Assembly: GCA_902627615.1 (NCBI GenBank)
Contig: CACOJW010000008.1
Coordinates: forward strand, 1 to 61,310
Source: an uncultured marine group III euryarchaeote
Lineage (GTDB): Archaea > Thermoplasmatota > Poseidoniia > MGIII > CG-Epi1
Length of the DNA: 61,310 nt
Direction of reading: 5' to 3'
Under the pieces are notes generated by a model that had not been told where the DNA came from, did not search any database, and worked only from the letters and a program-made list of their open reading frames with translations. How positions within the stretch are numbered: the first letter of the stretch is position 1; each line of letters begins with the position of its first letter. A program made the position numbers and the translations under genes. This document shows positions 1 through 8,155 of the stretch, in pieces.

Positions 1-321
1 CGCAGAGGAAGTGGGTCATGGGAGTGCTCTACTGCCGTACCTAATTCACTGCCTTTCGAAGTTTCTGGTAGAACTGGATCAACGCGTGTTACAATCAAAC
101 CTGCTCCGCCTGGTGTAGGATTAGTTACAAACCAAGTTGGGCAAATTATGCTCAGATTAGCTGGAGTGGAAGATGCTTGGTCTTTTACTAAAGGTCAAAC
201 ACAAACTATCTATAATTTTGCTAGTGCAATGTTTAAAGCACTTGAAAAGACATCCACAACAAAATTATTGCCTGGTCAAGATGATTTCCATAATATGATT
301 AAAGGAGTAAAACAAGAATGA
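1..321 (+). CDS. rpsE: 30S ribosomal protein uS5, C-terminal part
   Basis: Small-subunit ribosomal protein involved in decoding accuracy. The frame is open from base 1 and encodes the last 106 residues; the N-terminus lies outside the window. The reading includes RRGSGSWEC, then SLPFEV, RVTIKPAPPG and GVEDAWSFTKGQTQT, which are hallmark archaeal/eukaryotic S5 C-terminal segments. The TGA stop at 319-321 overlaps the ATG of uL30 at 318 (ATGA), so the two are translationally coupled as in the archaeal spc operon. This ORF has no start in the window. Confidence 0.96.
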   Translation, partial: RRGSGSWECSTAVPNSLPFEVSGRTGSTRVTIKPAPPGVGLVTNQVGQIMLRLAGVEDAWSFTKGQTQTIYNFASAMFKALEKTSTTKLLPGQDDFHNMIKGVKQE

Positions 322-791
322 GTTGGGCTGTCATAAGAGTGAGAGGCTCTGTTAACGTAAAACCTAAGATTAAAGAAACAATGAAATTAATGCGCCTAAA
401 TCGTGTTAACCATTGTGTCATTATTCCTGAAAATGAAACCTATACTGGCATGCTAAAAATCATAAAAGATTATGTTACTTGGGGAGAAGTAGATGCAGAT
501 ACTACTGCATTAATGCTCGAAAGTTCTGGTAAAACTAGCGGAAATTCTGCTTTTGGCAAACCTGAATTAAAAAATACTTCTTTTAAAACTATGAAAACTT
601 TGGCAAAAAACATTTCCGAAGGAAAAGTTGTTATGAGAGATATTCCTGGTCTAAAACCTGTTTTTAGACTTCACCCGCCTCGTAAGGGATATGAAGGAAT
701 TAAACGCAGTTTCAAGGAAGGGGGCGCTTTAGGTTATCGTGGAGAAAAAATTAATGAATTAATTAGGAGGATGCAATATGCCCAGGCGTAA
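318..791 (+). CDS. rpmD: 50S ribosomal protein uL30
   Basis: Large-subunit ribosomal protein of the archaeal/eukaryotic L7/L30 type, 157 residues, the usual archaeal length and much longer than bacterial L30. The N-terminal WAVIRVRGSVNV and the following MRLNRVNHCVIIP segment are typical, as is the central G-x-P-E-L-K region. It overlaps rpsE by 4 nt and rplO by 14 nt, consistent with one polycistronic spc transcript. Confidence 0.96.
   Translation: MSWAVIRVRGSVNVKPKIKETMKLMRLNRVNHCVIIPENETYTGMLKIIKDYVTWGEVDADTTALMLESSGKTSGNSAFGKPELKNTSFKTMKTLAKNISEGKVVMRDIPGLKPVFRLHPPRKGYEGIKRSFKEGGALGYRGEKINELIRRMQYAQA
764..770 (+). promoter_or_regulatory. Strong Shine-Dalgarno for uL15
   Basis: TAGGAGG lies inside the uL30 coding sequence and ends 7 nt before the uL15 ATG at 778. 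It supports that start and the 14-nt overlap between the two genes. Confidence 0.7.
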
Positions 792-1200
792 AGGCATGAT
801 GACTGGAAGCCGTACCCGTGGAAGAGGTCACAAGAAAGGCAGAGGTGCCGGACTTAGAGGTGGGCGAGGAAATGCAGGATGTCATAAAACTAAACGTATA
901 ATGTACGAACGAGTTGGTCGTGTTTGGGGAGCTCATGGTTTCAAAAGACCGCAATCTGTAGTAAGCGCAAATAATTCGATTAATTTGAAAACCATAGAAG
1001 AAAATTCTGATAACTGGATTTCAGAGGGAATTGCTACAAAGAAAGGAAAAGTTGTTTCTGTAGACTTGAATAAAATGGGTTACGATAAATTACTTGGAAC
1101 GGGGTCTACTGAAAAAACATACAAACTTACCGTAAATTCCGCCTCTGCGAAAGCCGTAGAAAAAATCGAATCGGCTGGTGGAGAAGTAATAAATGGCTGA
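778..1200 (+). CDS. rplO: 50S ribosomal protein uL15
   Basis: Large-subunit protein, 140 residues. The glycine/arginine-rich N-terminus (SRTRGRGHKKGRGAGLRGG) inserts into rRNA in known ribosomes, and the C-terminal half has the KLLGTGS segment typical of the family. The start is fixed by a strong Shine-Dalgarno at 764-770. Its end overlaps the secY ATG at 1193 by 8 nt, the standard archaeal uL15-SecY junction. Confidence 0.96.
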   Translation: MPRRKGMMTGSRTRGRGHKKGRGAGLRGGRGNAGCHKTKRIMYERVGRVWGAHGFKRPQSVVSANNSINLKTIEENSDNWISEGIATKKGKVVSVDLNKMGYDKLLGTGSTEKTYKLTVNSASAKAVEKIESAGGEVING

Positions 1201-2902
1201 AGAAAATATTCCTAGAAACCCTTCGCAGGCTCTTGTTCCATGTTTGTTTATGATTGTGCTTTACGCGCTATGGTATAATTGGAAAGACCCTGAAACTGAA
1301 GCTGCTAGCTTAATGGGTATCGGATTTATTGTTATTACTTGGTTAGTTTACATGGGTTCTTCTTATTCCGGTGAAGGATCAAAATTACACGGTTTGAAGC
1401 CAATAATTGGTCGTATGCCTACGATAAAAAAACCTGATGGACACGTTCATTTCCGTACCAAAATGATTTGGACATTAACCATTCTTGTAATTTATTTTGC
1501 TATGACTAATGTTGCAATCTATGGTCTAGGTGGGGAAACAATCGATCTCTTCAGTCAATATCGAGCAATTCTGGCTGGAGCAAGCGGTAGTTTGATGCAC
1601 TTAGGGATAGGTCCTATCGTTACTGGAAGTATTATTATGCAGCTTTTTACAGGTGCAAAAATAATTAATTTAAATTTACAAAACCCAAAAGATAAAGAAA
1701 TATATCAAGGTACGCAGAAAGTTTTGGTTCTGGTAATGATTGTTGTAGAATCTGTTCCTCAAGTATTTGGTTTCCTTGAACCTAGCTCAGCTTTGGTTGG
1801 AGAAGTCGGTCTTACTTGGGCTCGCATGACTATTATTACTCAATTAGCTATTGGTTCATACTTAGTTTTCTTAATGGATGAAAGTGTATCAAAATGGGGT
1901 ATTGGTTCTGGGATTTCATTGTTTATTGCTGCAGGAGTTTCCCAAGCTATTTTCACTGGAACTTTGAATTGGGAGCCTGCTCCTGGAAGTGGAAGTGAAG
2001 TTCCATCTGGAACATTACCTATGATTTTATGGTATATTAAAAATTCTTCAACTGATGCCTTAAGTGAAGGAGGATATGAAGCAATGCTACTGGCCCCGCC
2101 AAATCCTTTAGTTGCTTTAATTGGAACCATTATAGTTTTCTTTATTGTTGTGTATGTTGAATCATCAAGAATTGAATTGCCTTTAGCCCATGGTAAAGTA
2201 CGTGGAGCAAGAGGTAGGTATCCTATCCGATTAATTTACGCCAGTAATATTCCTGTAATATTGATGGCTGCATTATTGGCCAACGTTAACATGTTTGCTC
2301 TTCTTTTCTGGTCACATCCAGGTATGCAAACTTGGCCTTGGTTAGGTCGAAACTGGATGTTAGGAGCTTTTGATACAACCGATGGAAGTAATCCTGTACC
2401 TACAATGGGGTTGGCGTATTACGTCAATCGTTTAGCCGGTCTTCAAGATTGGTTTTTGCCTCTTGTAAGTCCTGAAAAATATGGTGCATATATGGGCGAT
2501 CACGAGCCTTGGCAACTAATTCTGCATATTGTAGTTTATATGAGTATTATGGTCCTTGGATCAATTGTTTTTGCAAAATTTTGGATTGAAACAACAAACA
2601 TGGGTCCTGAATCTGTAGCTAAACAAATTCAAGGTTCTGGAATGCAAATTCCTGGTTTCAGAAGAGATCCGAGAATTGTTGAAAAAGTTTTAGAAAGATA
2701 TATCCCGACTGTAACTGTATTCAGCGGAGCTGTAGTTGGTTTCCTAGCTGCTGGTGCCGACATGATTGGAACTGTCGGGCAATCATCAGGCACTGGTGTG
2801 TTACTTACTGTAGGAATTATGATTAGAATGTACGAACAAATAGGAAAAGAACAGATGATGGAAATGCATCCTGTTCTGCGAAGTTTCTTCGGCGAGGATT
2901 AA
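1193..2902 (+). CDS. secY: Preprotein translocase subunit SecY
   Basis: Central channel of the Sec translocon (with SecE and Sec61-beta, not in this window); it moves unfolded proteins across or into the cytoplasmic membrane. At 569 residues it is longer than the usual archaeal length of about 450-490, with extended luminal loops around residues 260-300 and 370-430. About ten hydrophobic helices are visible, as are the plug-region segment GLGGETIDLFSQ and the basic cytosolic loop SSRIELPLAHGKVRGARGRYPI. It sits directly after uL15 as in other archaea, and its TAA overlaps the next ATG by one base. Confidence 0.96.
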   Translation: MAEENIPRNPSQALVPCLFMIVLYALWYNWKDPETEAASLMGIGFIVITWLVYMGSSYSGEGSKLHGLKPIIGRMPTIKKPDGHVHFRTKMIWTLTILVIYFAMTNVAIYGLGGETIDLFSQYRAILAGASGSLMHLGIGPIVTGSIIMQLFTGAKIINLNLQNPKDKEIYQGTQKVLVLVMIVVESVPQVFGFLEPSSALVGEVGLTWARMTIITQLAIGSYLVFLMDESVSKWGIGSGISLFIAAGVSQAIFTGTLNWEPAPGSGSEVPSGTLPMILWYIKNSSTDALSEGGYEAMLLAPPNPLVALIGTIIVFFIVVYVESSRIELPLAHGKVRGARGRYPIRLIYASNIPVILMAALLANVNMFALLFWSHPGMQTWPWLGRNWMLGAFDTTDGSNPVPTMGLAYYVNRLAGLQDWFLPLVSPEKYGAYMGDHEPWQLILHIVVYMSIMVLGSIVFAKFWIETTNMGPESVAKQIQGSGMQIPGFRRDPRIVEKVLERYIPTVTVFSGAVVGFLAAGADMIGTVGQSSGTGVLLTVGIMIRMYEQIGKEQMMEMHPVLRSFFGED

Positions 2903-3525
2903 TGCCTATTTTCGGTAAATCAAAAGTTGATAAATCTTGTTTCATTGATTCTAAGGCATTAATTGGCTACCCTCATAAAAACGAATTAAATTTATTAGAA
3001 AATAAAGAAGATAAAATAGAAGGATGTGAAATCGGGAAAAACTCTGAAATACGTCCTGGCACCATTTATTCTACTGCTAAAATAGGTGAAAATACTCGAA
3101 CTGGACATAATTTCCTTATCCGAGAAAAAACAACGATTGGGAATGGATGTTTAGTTGGTACAAACGTTGTAATAGATGATAATTGTACAATAGGTAACAA
3201 TTGTAGTTTTCAGACTGGAGCTTATATTCCTACTGGAACGAAAATTGGAAATAGAGTGTTTTTGGGACCTAATTCTTCTCTTACGAACGATAAAATACCA
3301 CTTAGAAGTGAATACAACCCAGAACCTATCACCATTGAAGATGATGTTACTGTTGGCTCTAATGCTACAATAATGCCTGGAATTACTTTAGAAGAGGGAG
3401 CTTTTGTTGCAGGTGGTGCTGTAGTAACTAAAAATGTTCCTGCATGGCACTTAGCTAAAGGCTGCCCTGCTATAATTAGTGAACTTCCAGATAGTTTAAA
3501 GAAACCTAATAGATTAGGGAAATGA
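2902..3525 (+). CDS. Hexapeptide-repeat acyltransferase (left-handed beta-helix)
   Basis: Probable acetyl- or acyl-transferase of the WbbJ/LbH family acting on a sugar or amino-sugar; the substrate cannot be read from the sequence. Isoleucine-spaced hexapeptide repeats (GENTRTG, IGNGCLVG, IGNNCSFQ, IGNRVFLG) run from about residue 45 to 175 and end in the family's typical VTKNVPAWHLAKGCPA segment. It lies between secY and adkA with a 1-nt overlap upstream and 4 nt downstream. This position is unusual, since archaeal secY is normally followed directly by adk. It could supply cell-surface glycan building blocks. Confidence 0.85.
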   Translation: MPIFGKSKVDKSCFIDSKALIGYPHKNELNLLENKEDKIEGCEIGKNSEIRPGTIYSTAKIGENTRTGHNFLIREKTTIGNGCLVGTNVVIDDNCTIGNNCSFQTGAYIPTGTKIGNRVFLGPNSSLTNDKIPLRSEYNPEPITIEDDVTVGSNATIMPGITLEEGAFVAGGAVVTKNVPAWHLAKGCPAIISELPDSLKKPNRLGK

Positions 3526-4064
3526 AAATGGGCATTGTCATAGTTACAGGAGTACCTGGCGTTGGAAAAAGTACTGTAATGAATGCTGCAAAAGATTTTG
3601 GATATAGTATAGTAAATTTTGGAACTACTATGTTTGAAGAAGCTCAAAAAGAAGGCGTAAAAGACAGGGATGATCTAAGGAAATTACCCGTCGACGTACA
3701 AAAAAGATTGCAAAAGCAGGCGGGTGAGAAAATCGGTCAAATGGATAACATAATAGTTGATACTCATGCCTCTATACTCACCTCTTCTGGATATTGGCCA
3801 GGACTTCCTGAGTGGACTGTGAAAGCTATTATGCCGAATCAAATCGTACTTGTAGAGGCACTTCCTGAAGAAATTGAAAAAAGACGCTCTAAAGATACAT
3901 CCAGGACTAGAGATTCTGATGATATTGGATTACATCAAAGAATGAATCGTGAATATGCTATTGCTGCTGCAGTTATGACTGGGGCTGCTGTAGGTTTTGT
4001 ACATAATAATGATAACAAAATCGATGAAGCTGTGGAACAATTTAGGAAAATTCTAGATAAATGA
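3522..4064 (+). CDS. adkA: Archaeal adenylate kinase AdkA
   Basis: Converts ATP + AMP to 2 ADP in the cytosol. It is 180 residues long, the length of the archaeal AdkA family, with the N-terminal P-loop GVPGVGKST at about residues 9-17, the family segment VDTHASI near residue 80, and RRSKDTSRTRD with the arginines of the lid. ATG 3522 overlaps the preceding stop; an in-frame ATG at 3528 is possible. It lies between secY-linked genes and the DUF106 insertase, as in many euryarchaea. Confidence 0.93.
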   Translation: MKMGIVIVTGVPGVGKSTVMNAAKDFGYSIVNFGTTMFEEAQKEGVKDRDDLRKLPVDVQKRLQKQAGEKIGQMDNIIVDTHASILTSSGYWPGLPEWTVKAIMPNQIVLVEALPEEIEKRRSKDTSRTRDSDDIGLHQRMNREYAIAAAVMTGAAVGFVHNNDNKIDEAVEQFRKILDK

Positions 4065-4723
4065 GCAAAGAAGAACAAAATTCTGAAGAGCCGATTCAAC
4101 CTCCTGCAATGGGAGGAATGCTGCTTACTATGTTATTTATGTTTTATATTATTCTTAATCCTGATTTAAGAACTGGAATGGGTGATTTAGCTGCCGAAAT
4201 ATTAGAACCTGAAATTGGGTTTGACCATCGATATCCTATACTTACTTTCCTCTTTGCTGGACTTTTAATGATTACCTTAACTACATTTATTCGACATATC
4301 TTAATTGATTGGGAGAAAGTTGCTGAAATTCAAACGAAAATGGCTGCTTACAATAAAGAAATGGGAGAGGCACGTAAGAGTGGAAATGGGGCCAGAATGA
4401 ATAAATTAATGAGTCTGCAGCCTCAAGTAATGGTTCTTCAAAGTGAAATGATGTCTAATCAGATGAGACCAATGATGTTTACGATGCTTATTGCTATGCC
4501 AATTATATTTTGGCTTTGTTTCGGTGAAGGTAATTTTGTCGAAAGAATGGATCACCAGGTACTTTCTTTACCTTGGGAACCAAATTATAGTTTAACTGAT
4601 CGACTATGGTTTCTTCCCCACTCAATATTAGTTTATTCTGCGCTTTCTCTTCCGTTTGGACAAGTTCTATTGAGGGGGCTAAAGTTAGCTTCTTTATCTA
4701 GCGAAAAAACGGACCAAGCTTAA
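4061..4723 (+). CDS. DUF106 (Oxa1/YidC-like archaeal insertase)
   Basis: Membrane protein of the DUF106/EMC3-TMCO1 branch of the Oxa1 superfamily, thought to help insert membrane proteins. It is 220 residues long, with a first transmembrane segment near residues 18-33, a second at about 64-85, a charged coiled-coil cytosolic loop (about 88-140, rich in K, E, M, Q) and C-terminal hydrophobic segments starting near MRPMMFTMLIAMPIIF. The order secY-adkA-DUF106 agrees with the conserved archaeal neighbourhood. It overlaps adkA by 4 nt. Confidence 0.88.
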   Translation: MSKEEQNSEEPIQPPAMGGMLLTMLFMFYIILNPDLRTGMGDLAAEILEPEIGFDHRYPILTFLFAGLLMITLTTFIRHILIDWEKVAEIQTKMAAYNKEMGEARKSGNGARMNKLMSLQPQVMVLQSEMMSNQMRPMMFTMLIAMPIIFWLCFGEGNFVERMDHQVLSLPWEPNYSLTDRLWFLPHSILVYSALSLPFGQVLLRGLKLASLSSEKTDQA

Positions 4724-5257
4724 ACGTTCAAAAAAATATTTTTCTTGCCTTATTATTTCTTCACTCCACTCTGTTTTAAATTCACTCATACGGCTTGATT
4801 GTATTATGTAAATTGAACCGTTTTTCTGAAGGAAATTGTTTGCCTCTTTTAACAGCTTTAAAGTAAATTCTGTACCTGTAGCGCCTCCTTCTACTGCCAA
4901 CGATAATTCGGGATCATTATATCTGTCTGTGGGAGGCAAATATGGGGGATTGCATACAATTGTATCAAATTTTCGATTTTTTAATTTAGAAAACATATTC
5001 CCTTCAATGATTTCGAGTTCTACATTGTTCTTCGTTGAGTTGATCTTTGTAGCCTCTATTGCTTTTGGATTAATATCCACTGCCGTTACTTGATTGCCTC
5101 TTTTAGCTAAGTTTATAGATATAATCCCTGAACCGCAACCGATTTCCAAGACCGAACCCTTGAAGAAAGGAAGGTGATTAACCATGAGCCATGAATCTTC
5201 AGCTGGTTCATAGACTCCTTCAAAGTTTTTAATAATTACTTTTTCCACCGTATTCAT
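4694..5257 (-). CDS. HemK/Mtq2-like SAM-dependent protein methyltransferase
   Basis: 187-residue class I methyltransferase with the SAM motif LEIGCGSGIISINLA near residues 36-50 and the catalytic NPPY motif near residue 103 (VCNPPYLPP), which marks N5-glutamine methyltransferases. The small single-domain size matches archaeal Mtq2-like enzymes that methylate the GGQ glutamine of aRF1, so that is the probable substrate. It is convergent with DUF106, overlapping by 30 nt, and divergent from the LmbE gene across a shared promoter at 5258-5300. Confidence 0.88.
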   Translation of the reverse strand: MNTVEKVIIKNFEGVYEPAEDSWLMVNHLPFFKGSVLEIGCGSGIISINLAKRGNQVTAVDINPKAIEATKINSTKNNVELEIIEGNMFSKLKNRKFDTIVCNPPYLPPTDRYNDPELSLAVEGGATGTEFTLKLLKEANNFLQKNGSIYIIQSSRMSEFKTEWSEEIIRQEKYFFERLSLVRFFAR

Positions 5258-5266
5258 TAAAGGAAA

Positions 5267-5278
5267 GGTTATATAACC
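5267..5278. promoter_or_regulatory. Palindromic TATA element, bidirectional promoter
   Basis: GGTTATATAACC is a perfect 12-bp palindrome centred 28 nt before the ATG at 5301, the right distance for a leaderless plus-strand transcript. A second TATA-like stretch at 5282-5290 reads GTTTAAATA on the minus strand, about 27 nt before the ATG at 5257. The 43-nt gap therefore seems to serve both divergent genes. Confidence 0.5.
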
Positions 5279-5300
5279 CTTTATTTAAACCTATATAACT

Positions 5301-6071
5301 ATGGGTTGGAAAGATGGGAAAAAACCTGACCAGTATCTTTTCACTGTAACTGAAAGTTTTTCTGAAGACTGGGAAATATTCAAGAAAAAAGCTAAAAAAA
5401 ATAACAAGAACATTAGTGATGCGTTGAGAACTGCAGTTAGTTCAGACATTTCAAGAGAAAAACCCAAAAAATCTCTAATTTTAAGCCCACACACTGATGA
5501 TGCTGAGCTTGGATGTGGAGGAACTATTGCCAAATTAGTCGAAGAAGGATGGAAGGTTCATGTAATTTACTTTAGTGCTGTGAGTGATAGATATCCTGGT
5601 TTAATAGATGAAGCTGCTAACTCGGGTAAAATTCTTGGAGTTACTCATGAAATACTTGATTTTGAAACACGATTTTTTCCAAGAGATAGGCAAGATATTC
5701 TACAAGCCTTATATGACCATTCGAGAGGAAATAATTATGATATCGTTTTTACGCCTACAACTACCGATCTTCACCAAGATCACGGCGTTGTAACTGCTGA
5801 AGCAAAGAGGGCCTTTAGAGATTGTACCTTATTAGGCTATGAACTTCCGTGGAACAATCTGGAAGTTGCTCTTAACTGCTTTATACCTTTGAAAAATCGT
5901 CATGTAAAAAAGAAAATTTTAGCATTAGATTGTTATGATAGTCAAAAACATAACCCTTATTTCAACGAGAAGTTTTTTAGGTCTGTAGTGAAAATGAGAG
6001 GAATACAATTAGCAACAAAATATGCTGAAGGTTTTGAAACGATTAAAGTGAGGTTGGATCAATTAATATGA
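5301..6071 (+). CDS. PIG-L/LmbE-family deacetylase with N-terminal extension
   Basis: Zinc-dependent deacetylase family acting on N-acetylglucosamine-type sugars. The metal motif PHTDDAELGCGG (residues about 62-73) and the second motif DLHQDHG (about 155) are intact. The first ~50 residues are an extra, lysine-rich segment (FSEDWEIFKKKAKKNNKNISDALRTA) that resembles a ribbon-helix-helix or coiled segment rather than the deacetylase fold. It is the first gene of a plus-strand cluster with a glycosyltransferase (4-nt overlap), a hydroxyacid dehydrogenase and an ATP-grasp ligase. That suggests synthesis of a small surface glycan or glycosylated metabolite. Confidence 0.85.
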   Translation: MGWKDGKKPDQYLFTVTESFSEDWEIFKKKAKKNNKNISDALRTAVSSDISREKPKKSLILSPHTDDAELGCGGTIAKLVEEGWKVHVIYFSAVSDRYPGLIDEAANSGKILGVTHEILDFETRFFPRDRQDILQALYDHSRGNNYDIVFTPTTTDLHQDHGVVTAEAKRAFRDCTLLGYELPWNNLEVALNCFIPLKNRHVKKKILALDCYDSQKHNPYFNEKFFRSVVKMRGIQLATKYAEGFETIKVRLDQLI

Positions 6072-7213
6072 GTAAAGTTGCTATGATTCTGGGGCATGAT
6101 TTATTTGAACCTAATGAAGATACGAGAGTTTATCGAGAAGCATTAACTCTTGTAAATGCCGATTATGAATTAACCGTTTTTTGCTGGGCCCGCAGAATGG
6201 AAAAATATGAAACAAAATGGGAAGTGGAAAGAGAAGGAATCAAAGTTGTTAGAATTTTTGAAGAATTAAAGGGCGGTTTTTTCTCGAAAGTGAACGGATT
6301 TAGAAAGGCTATGAAACAGCTGCAAACTAAAATAGAAGAATATGAACCTGATATTATTCATGCGCACGACTTAGAAACCCTAGAATGTGCTGTAAATGCA
6401 TCTTACAAAAACGATGCAAAAGTTATTTTTGATTCTCATGAGGATTGGCCTGCCATGGAACTTGTCCAAAATTGGTTTGTTGGAAAATATTATGAAAGAA
6501 AACAAAAGAAATTATTGCCAAAAGTAGACCATGTTTTGACTGTATCCGATGAGTTGGCTCTACGCTTAGGTGGGGCAACAGTTCTCTATAATTCAGAACC
6601 TATAGAAGTCGTAGAAATGCCTGTTGAAAATCACAAATTTGGAATGAATGGAGTAATTGCAGGTTATATTGGCGGCCTAAGAAAGCCCATACTCGAAGAA
6701 ATACTTGAATGTGTTTCTAAAGTCAATGCCCTAAGCTTATTAATTGTGGGTGGGCCGCCCAAAGGAAGAAGCGGTTACAGTCAAATGATAAACGAGTTAG
6801 AAGAAATTGCTGTTGAAAAAGGTGCTAATGCGAAATTTACAGGGCCCTTGCCTTACAGTATGATGAATGAATGCTATGCTGCATGTGATATTCTAATTGT
6901 TGGACATTATGTTGATGAGAAACTAAGAGATTATGCACTTCCAAAAAAAATGCTAGATGCGATGGCATACAAAATTCCTGTAATTGTTGGACCGTATGAA
7001 GCGAGAAAGAAAATTGTAGAACGATACAAATGCGGGGTTGTGTCTGACGATTGGACAGATGCGCTTACAAAACTTTCAAGTGATAAAAAGTTAAGAGAAG
7101 AAATGGCCATTAATGGATTTAAAGCATTCAAAATGAATTATTCATGGAATATTCAAGAACAAAAATTACTCAAAGTATATAGTAATTTATTAGAGGGGGG
7201 AACTAATAATTAG
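6068..7213 (+). CDS. GT4-type glycosyltransferase
   Basis: Predicted retaining glycosyltransferase of the GT-B fold, 381 residues. The N-terminal acceptor domain has the typical DIIHAHDLETL segment near residue 98 and SHEDWP. The C-terminal donor-binding domain starts near residue 195 with GYIGGLRKP and includes LPKKMLDAMAYKIPVIVG, the position where the family's donor-binding acidic residue falls; here it is D rather than the usual E. It overlaps the deacetylase by 4 nt, so the two probably act on the same sugar. Donor and acceptor are unknown. Confidence 0.85.
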   Translation: MSKVAMILGHDLFEPNEDTRVYREALTLVNADYELTVFCWARRMEKYETKWEVEREGIKVVRIFEELKGGFFSKVNGFRKAMKQLQTKIEEYEPDIIHAHDLETLECAVNASYKNDAKVIFDSHEDWPAMELVQNWFVGKYYERKQKKLLPKVDHVLTVSDELALRLGGATVLYNSEPIEVVEMPVENHKFGMNGVIAGYIGGLRKPILEEILECVSKVNALSLLIVGGPPKGRSGYSQMINELEEIAVEKGANAKFTGPLPYSMMNECYAACDILIVGHYVDEKLRDYALPKKMLDAMAYKIPVIVGPYEARKKIVERYKCGVVSDDWTDALTKLSSDKKLREEMAINGFKAFKMNYSWNIQEQKLLKVYSNLLEGGTNN

Positions 7214-7219
7214 GAAATT

Positions 7220-8155
7220 ATGGCGACTATCATGATAACCGAATTTATGGAATTTGAACAAGTGAATGAAATGTCCAAAATCCATAATGTAATTTATGAA
7301 CCGGAAATATATCTAAATACTACTGAAATTATCGAAAAAATAAACAATGTAGATGCCCTAATCGTTAGAAATAAGACTAAAGTAAGTAAAAATATGCTAT
7401 CTTTAGCAAAAAAACTCAAAGTAATTGGTAGGCTTGGGGTTGGATTAGATAATATAGACACAGATTTTTGTAAAAAAAATAAAATTAGTGTGGTTATTGC
7501 AGAAGGGGCTAATGCAAACAGCGTCTGTGAGTATGTTTTAATGGGAATTTTAACTCTTTTCAGAGGAACTAGGCTTTCTACTGAAAAAATAATTAATGGT
7601 GAATGGGATCGTAAAGAGAACACTGGCTTTGAAATTGAAAACAAAATATTAGGAATTGTAGGCATAGGTACTATTGGGCGAATAGTTGCAAGGAAAGCTG
7701 GAAATCTAGGAATGAAACTAATCGGAACAGATATAGAGATTAGTGATGACGATGAGATATGGAATGATTTGAATATTCGATGTGCTTCAATAGATGAAGT
7801 TCTTCAAAAGTCTGATGTTATCTCTCTGCATGTCCCCCTAACAAAAAATACGAAAAATTTATTTGGAAAAAACGAATTTGAAAAAATGCAAAAAGGGAGT
7901 TTTATAATTAACACCTCTAGAGGAGGAATTATAGATGAAAAAGCATTATTGGATTCTTTGAATAAGATGCATTTGGGTGGAGCCATGTTAGATGTTTTTG
8001 AAAATGAACCTCTCAACTCTCCTAATAAATTTGCAAAATTTGACAATGTTATTTTAACACCTCATATTGCAGGATTAACAAATCAATCAAACTCAAGAGT
8101 AAGTAAAATGATCACAATGCATATTCTTGATTTTTTAAAAGAGGAAGACGCATGA
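7220..8155 (+). CDS. D-2-hydroxyacid dehydrogenase (phosphoglycerate dehydrogenase-like)
   Basis: NAD-dependent dehydrogenase, 311 residues. The nucleotide motif GIVGIGTIGR lies near residues 143-152, and the catalytic Arg (NTSRGGIIDE), Glu (ENEPL) and His (LTPHIAG) are all present. It lacks the ACT regulatory domain of full-length SerA. Placed 6 nt after the glycosyltransferase and overlapping the ATP-grasp gene, it more likely serves this small cluster than bulk serine synthesis. A serine-pathway role remains possible because a PLP beta-synthase lies close by on the other strand. Confidence 0.87.
   Translation: MATIMITEFMEFEQVNEMSKIHNVIYEPEIYLNTTEIIEKINNVDALIVRNKTKVSKNMLSLAKKLKVIGRLGVGLDNIDTDFCKKNKISVVIAEGANANSVCEYVLMGILTLFRGTRLSTEKIINGEWDRKENTGFEIENKILGIVGIGTIGRIVARKAGNLGMKLIGTDIEISDDDEIWNDLNIRCASIDEVLQKSDVISLHVPLTKNTKNLFGKNEFEKMQKGSFIINTSRGGIIDEKALLDSLNKMHLGGAMLDVFENEPLNSPNKFAKFDNVILTPHIAGLTNQSNSRVSKMITMHILDFLKEEDA

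Noticed and set aside
1840-2130. Minus-strand ORF within secY
   Set aside because: Lies wholly inside SecY in another frame with no domain or promoter.
3222-3647. Minus-strand 141-codon ORF opposite the hexapeptide transferase and adkA
   Set aside because: Covers the ends of two well-supported overlapping genes; antisense shadow.
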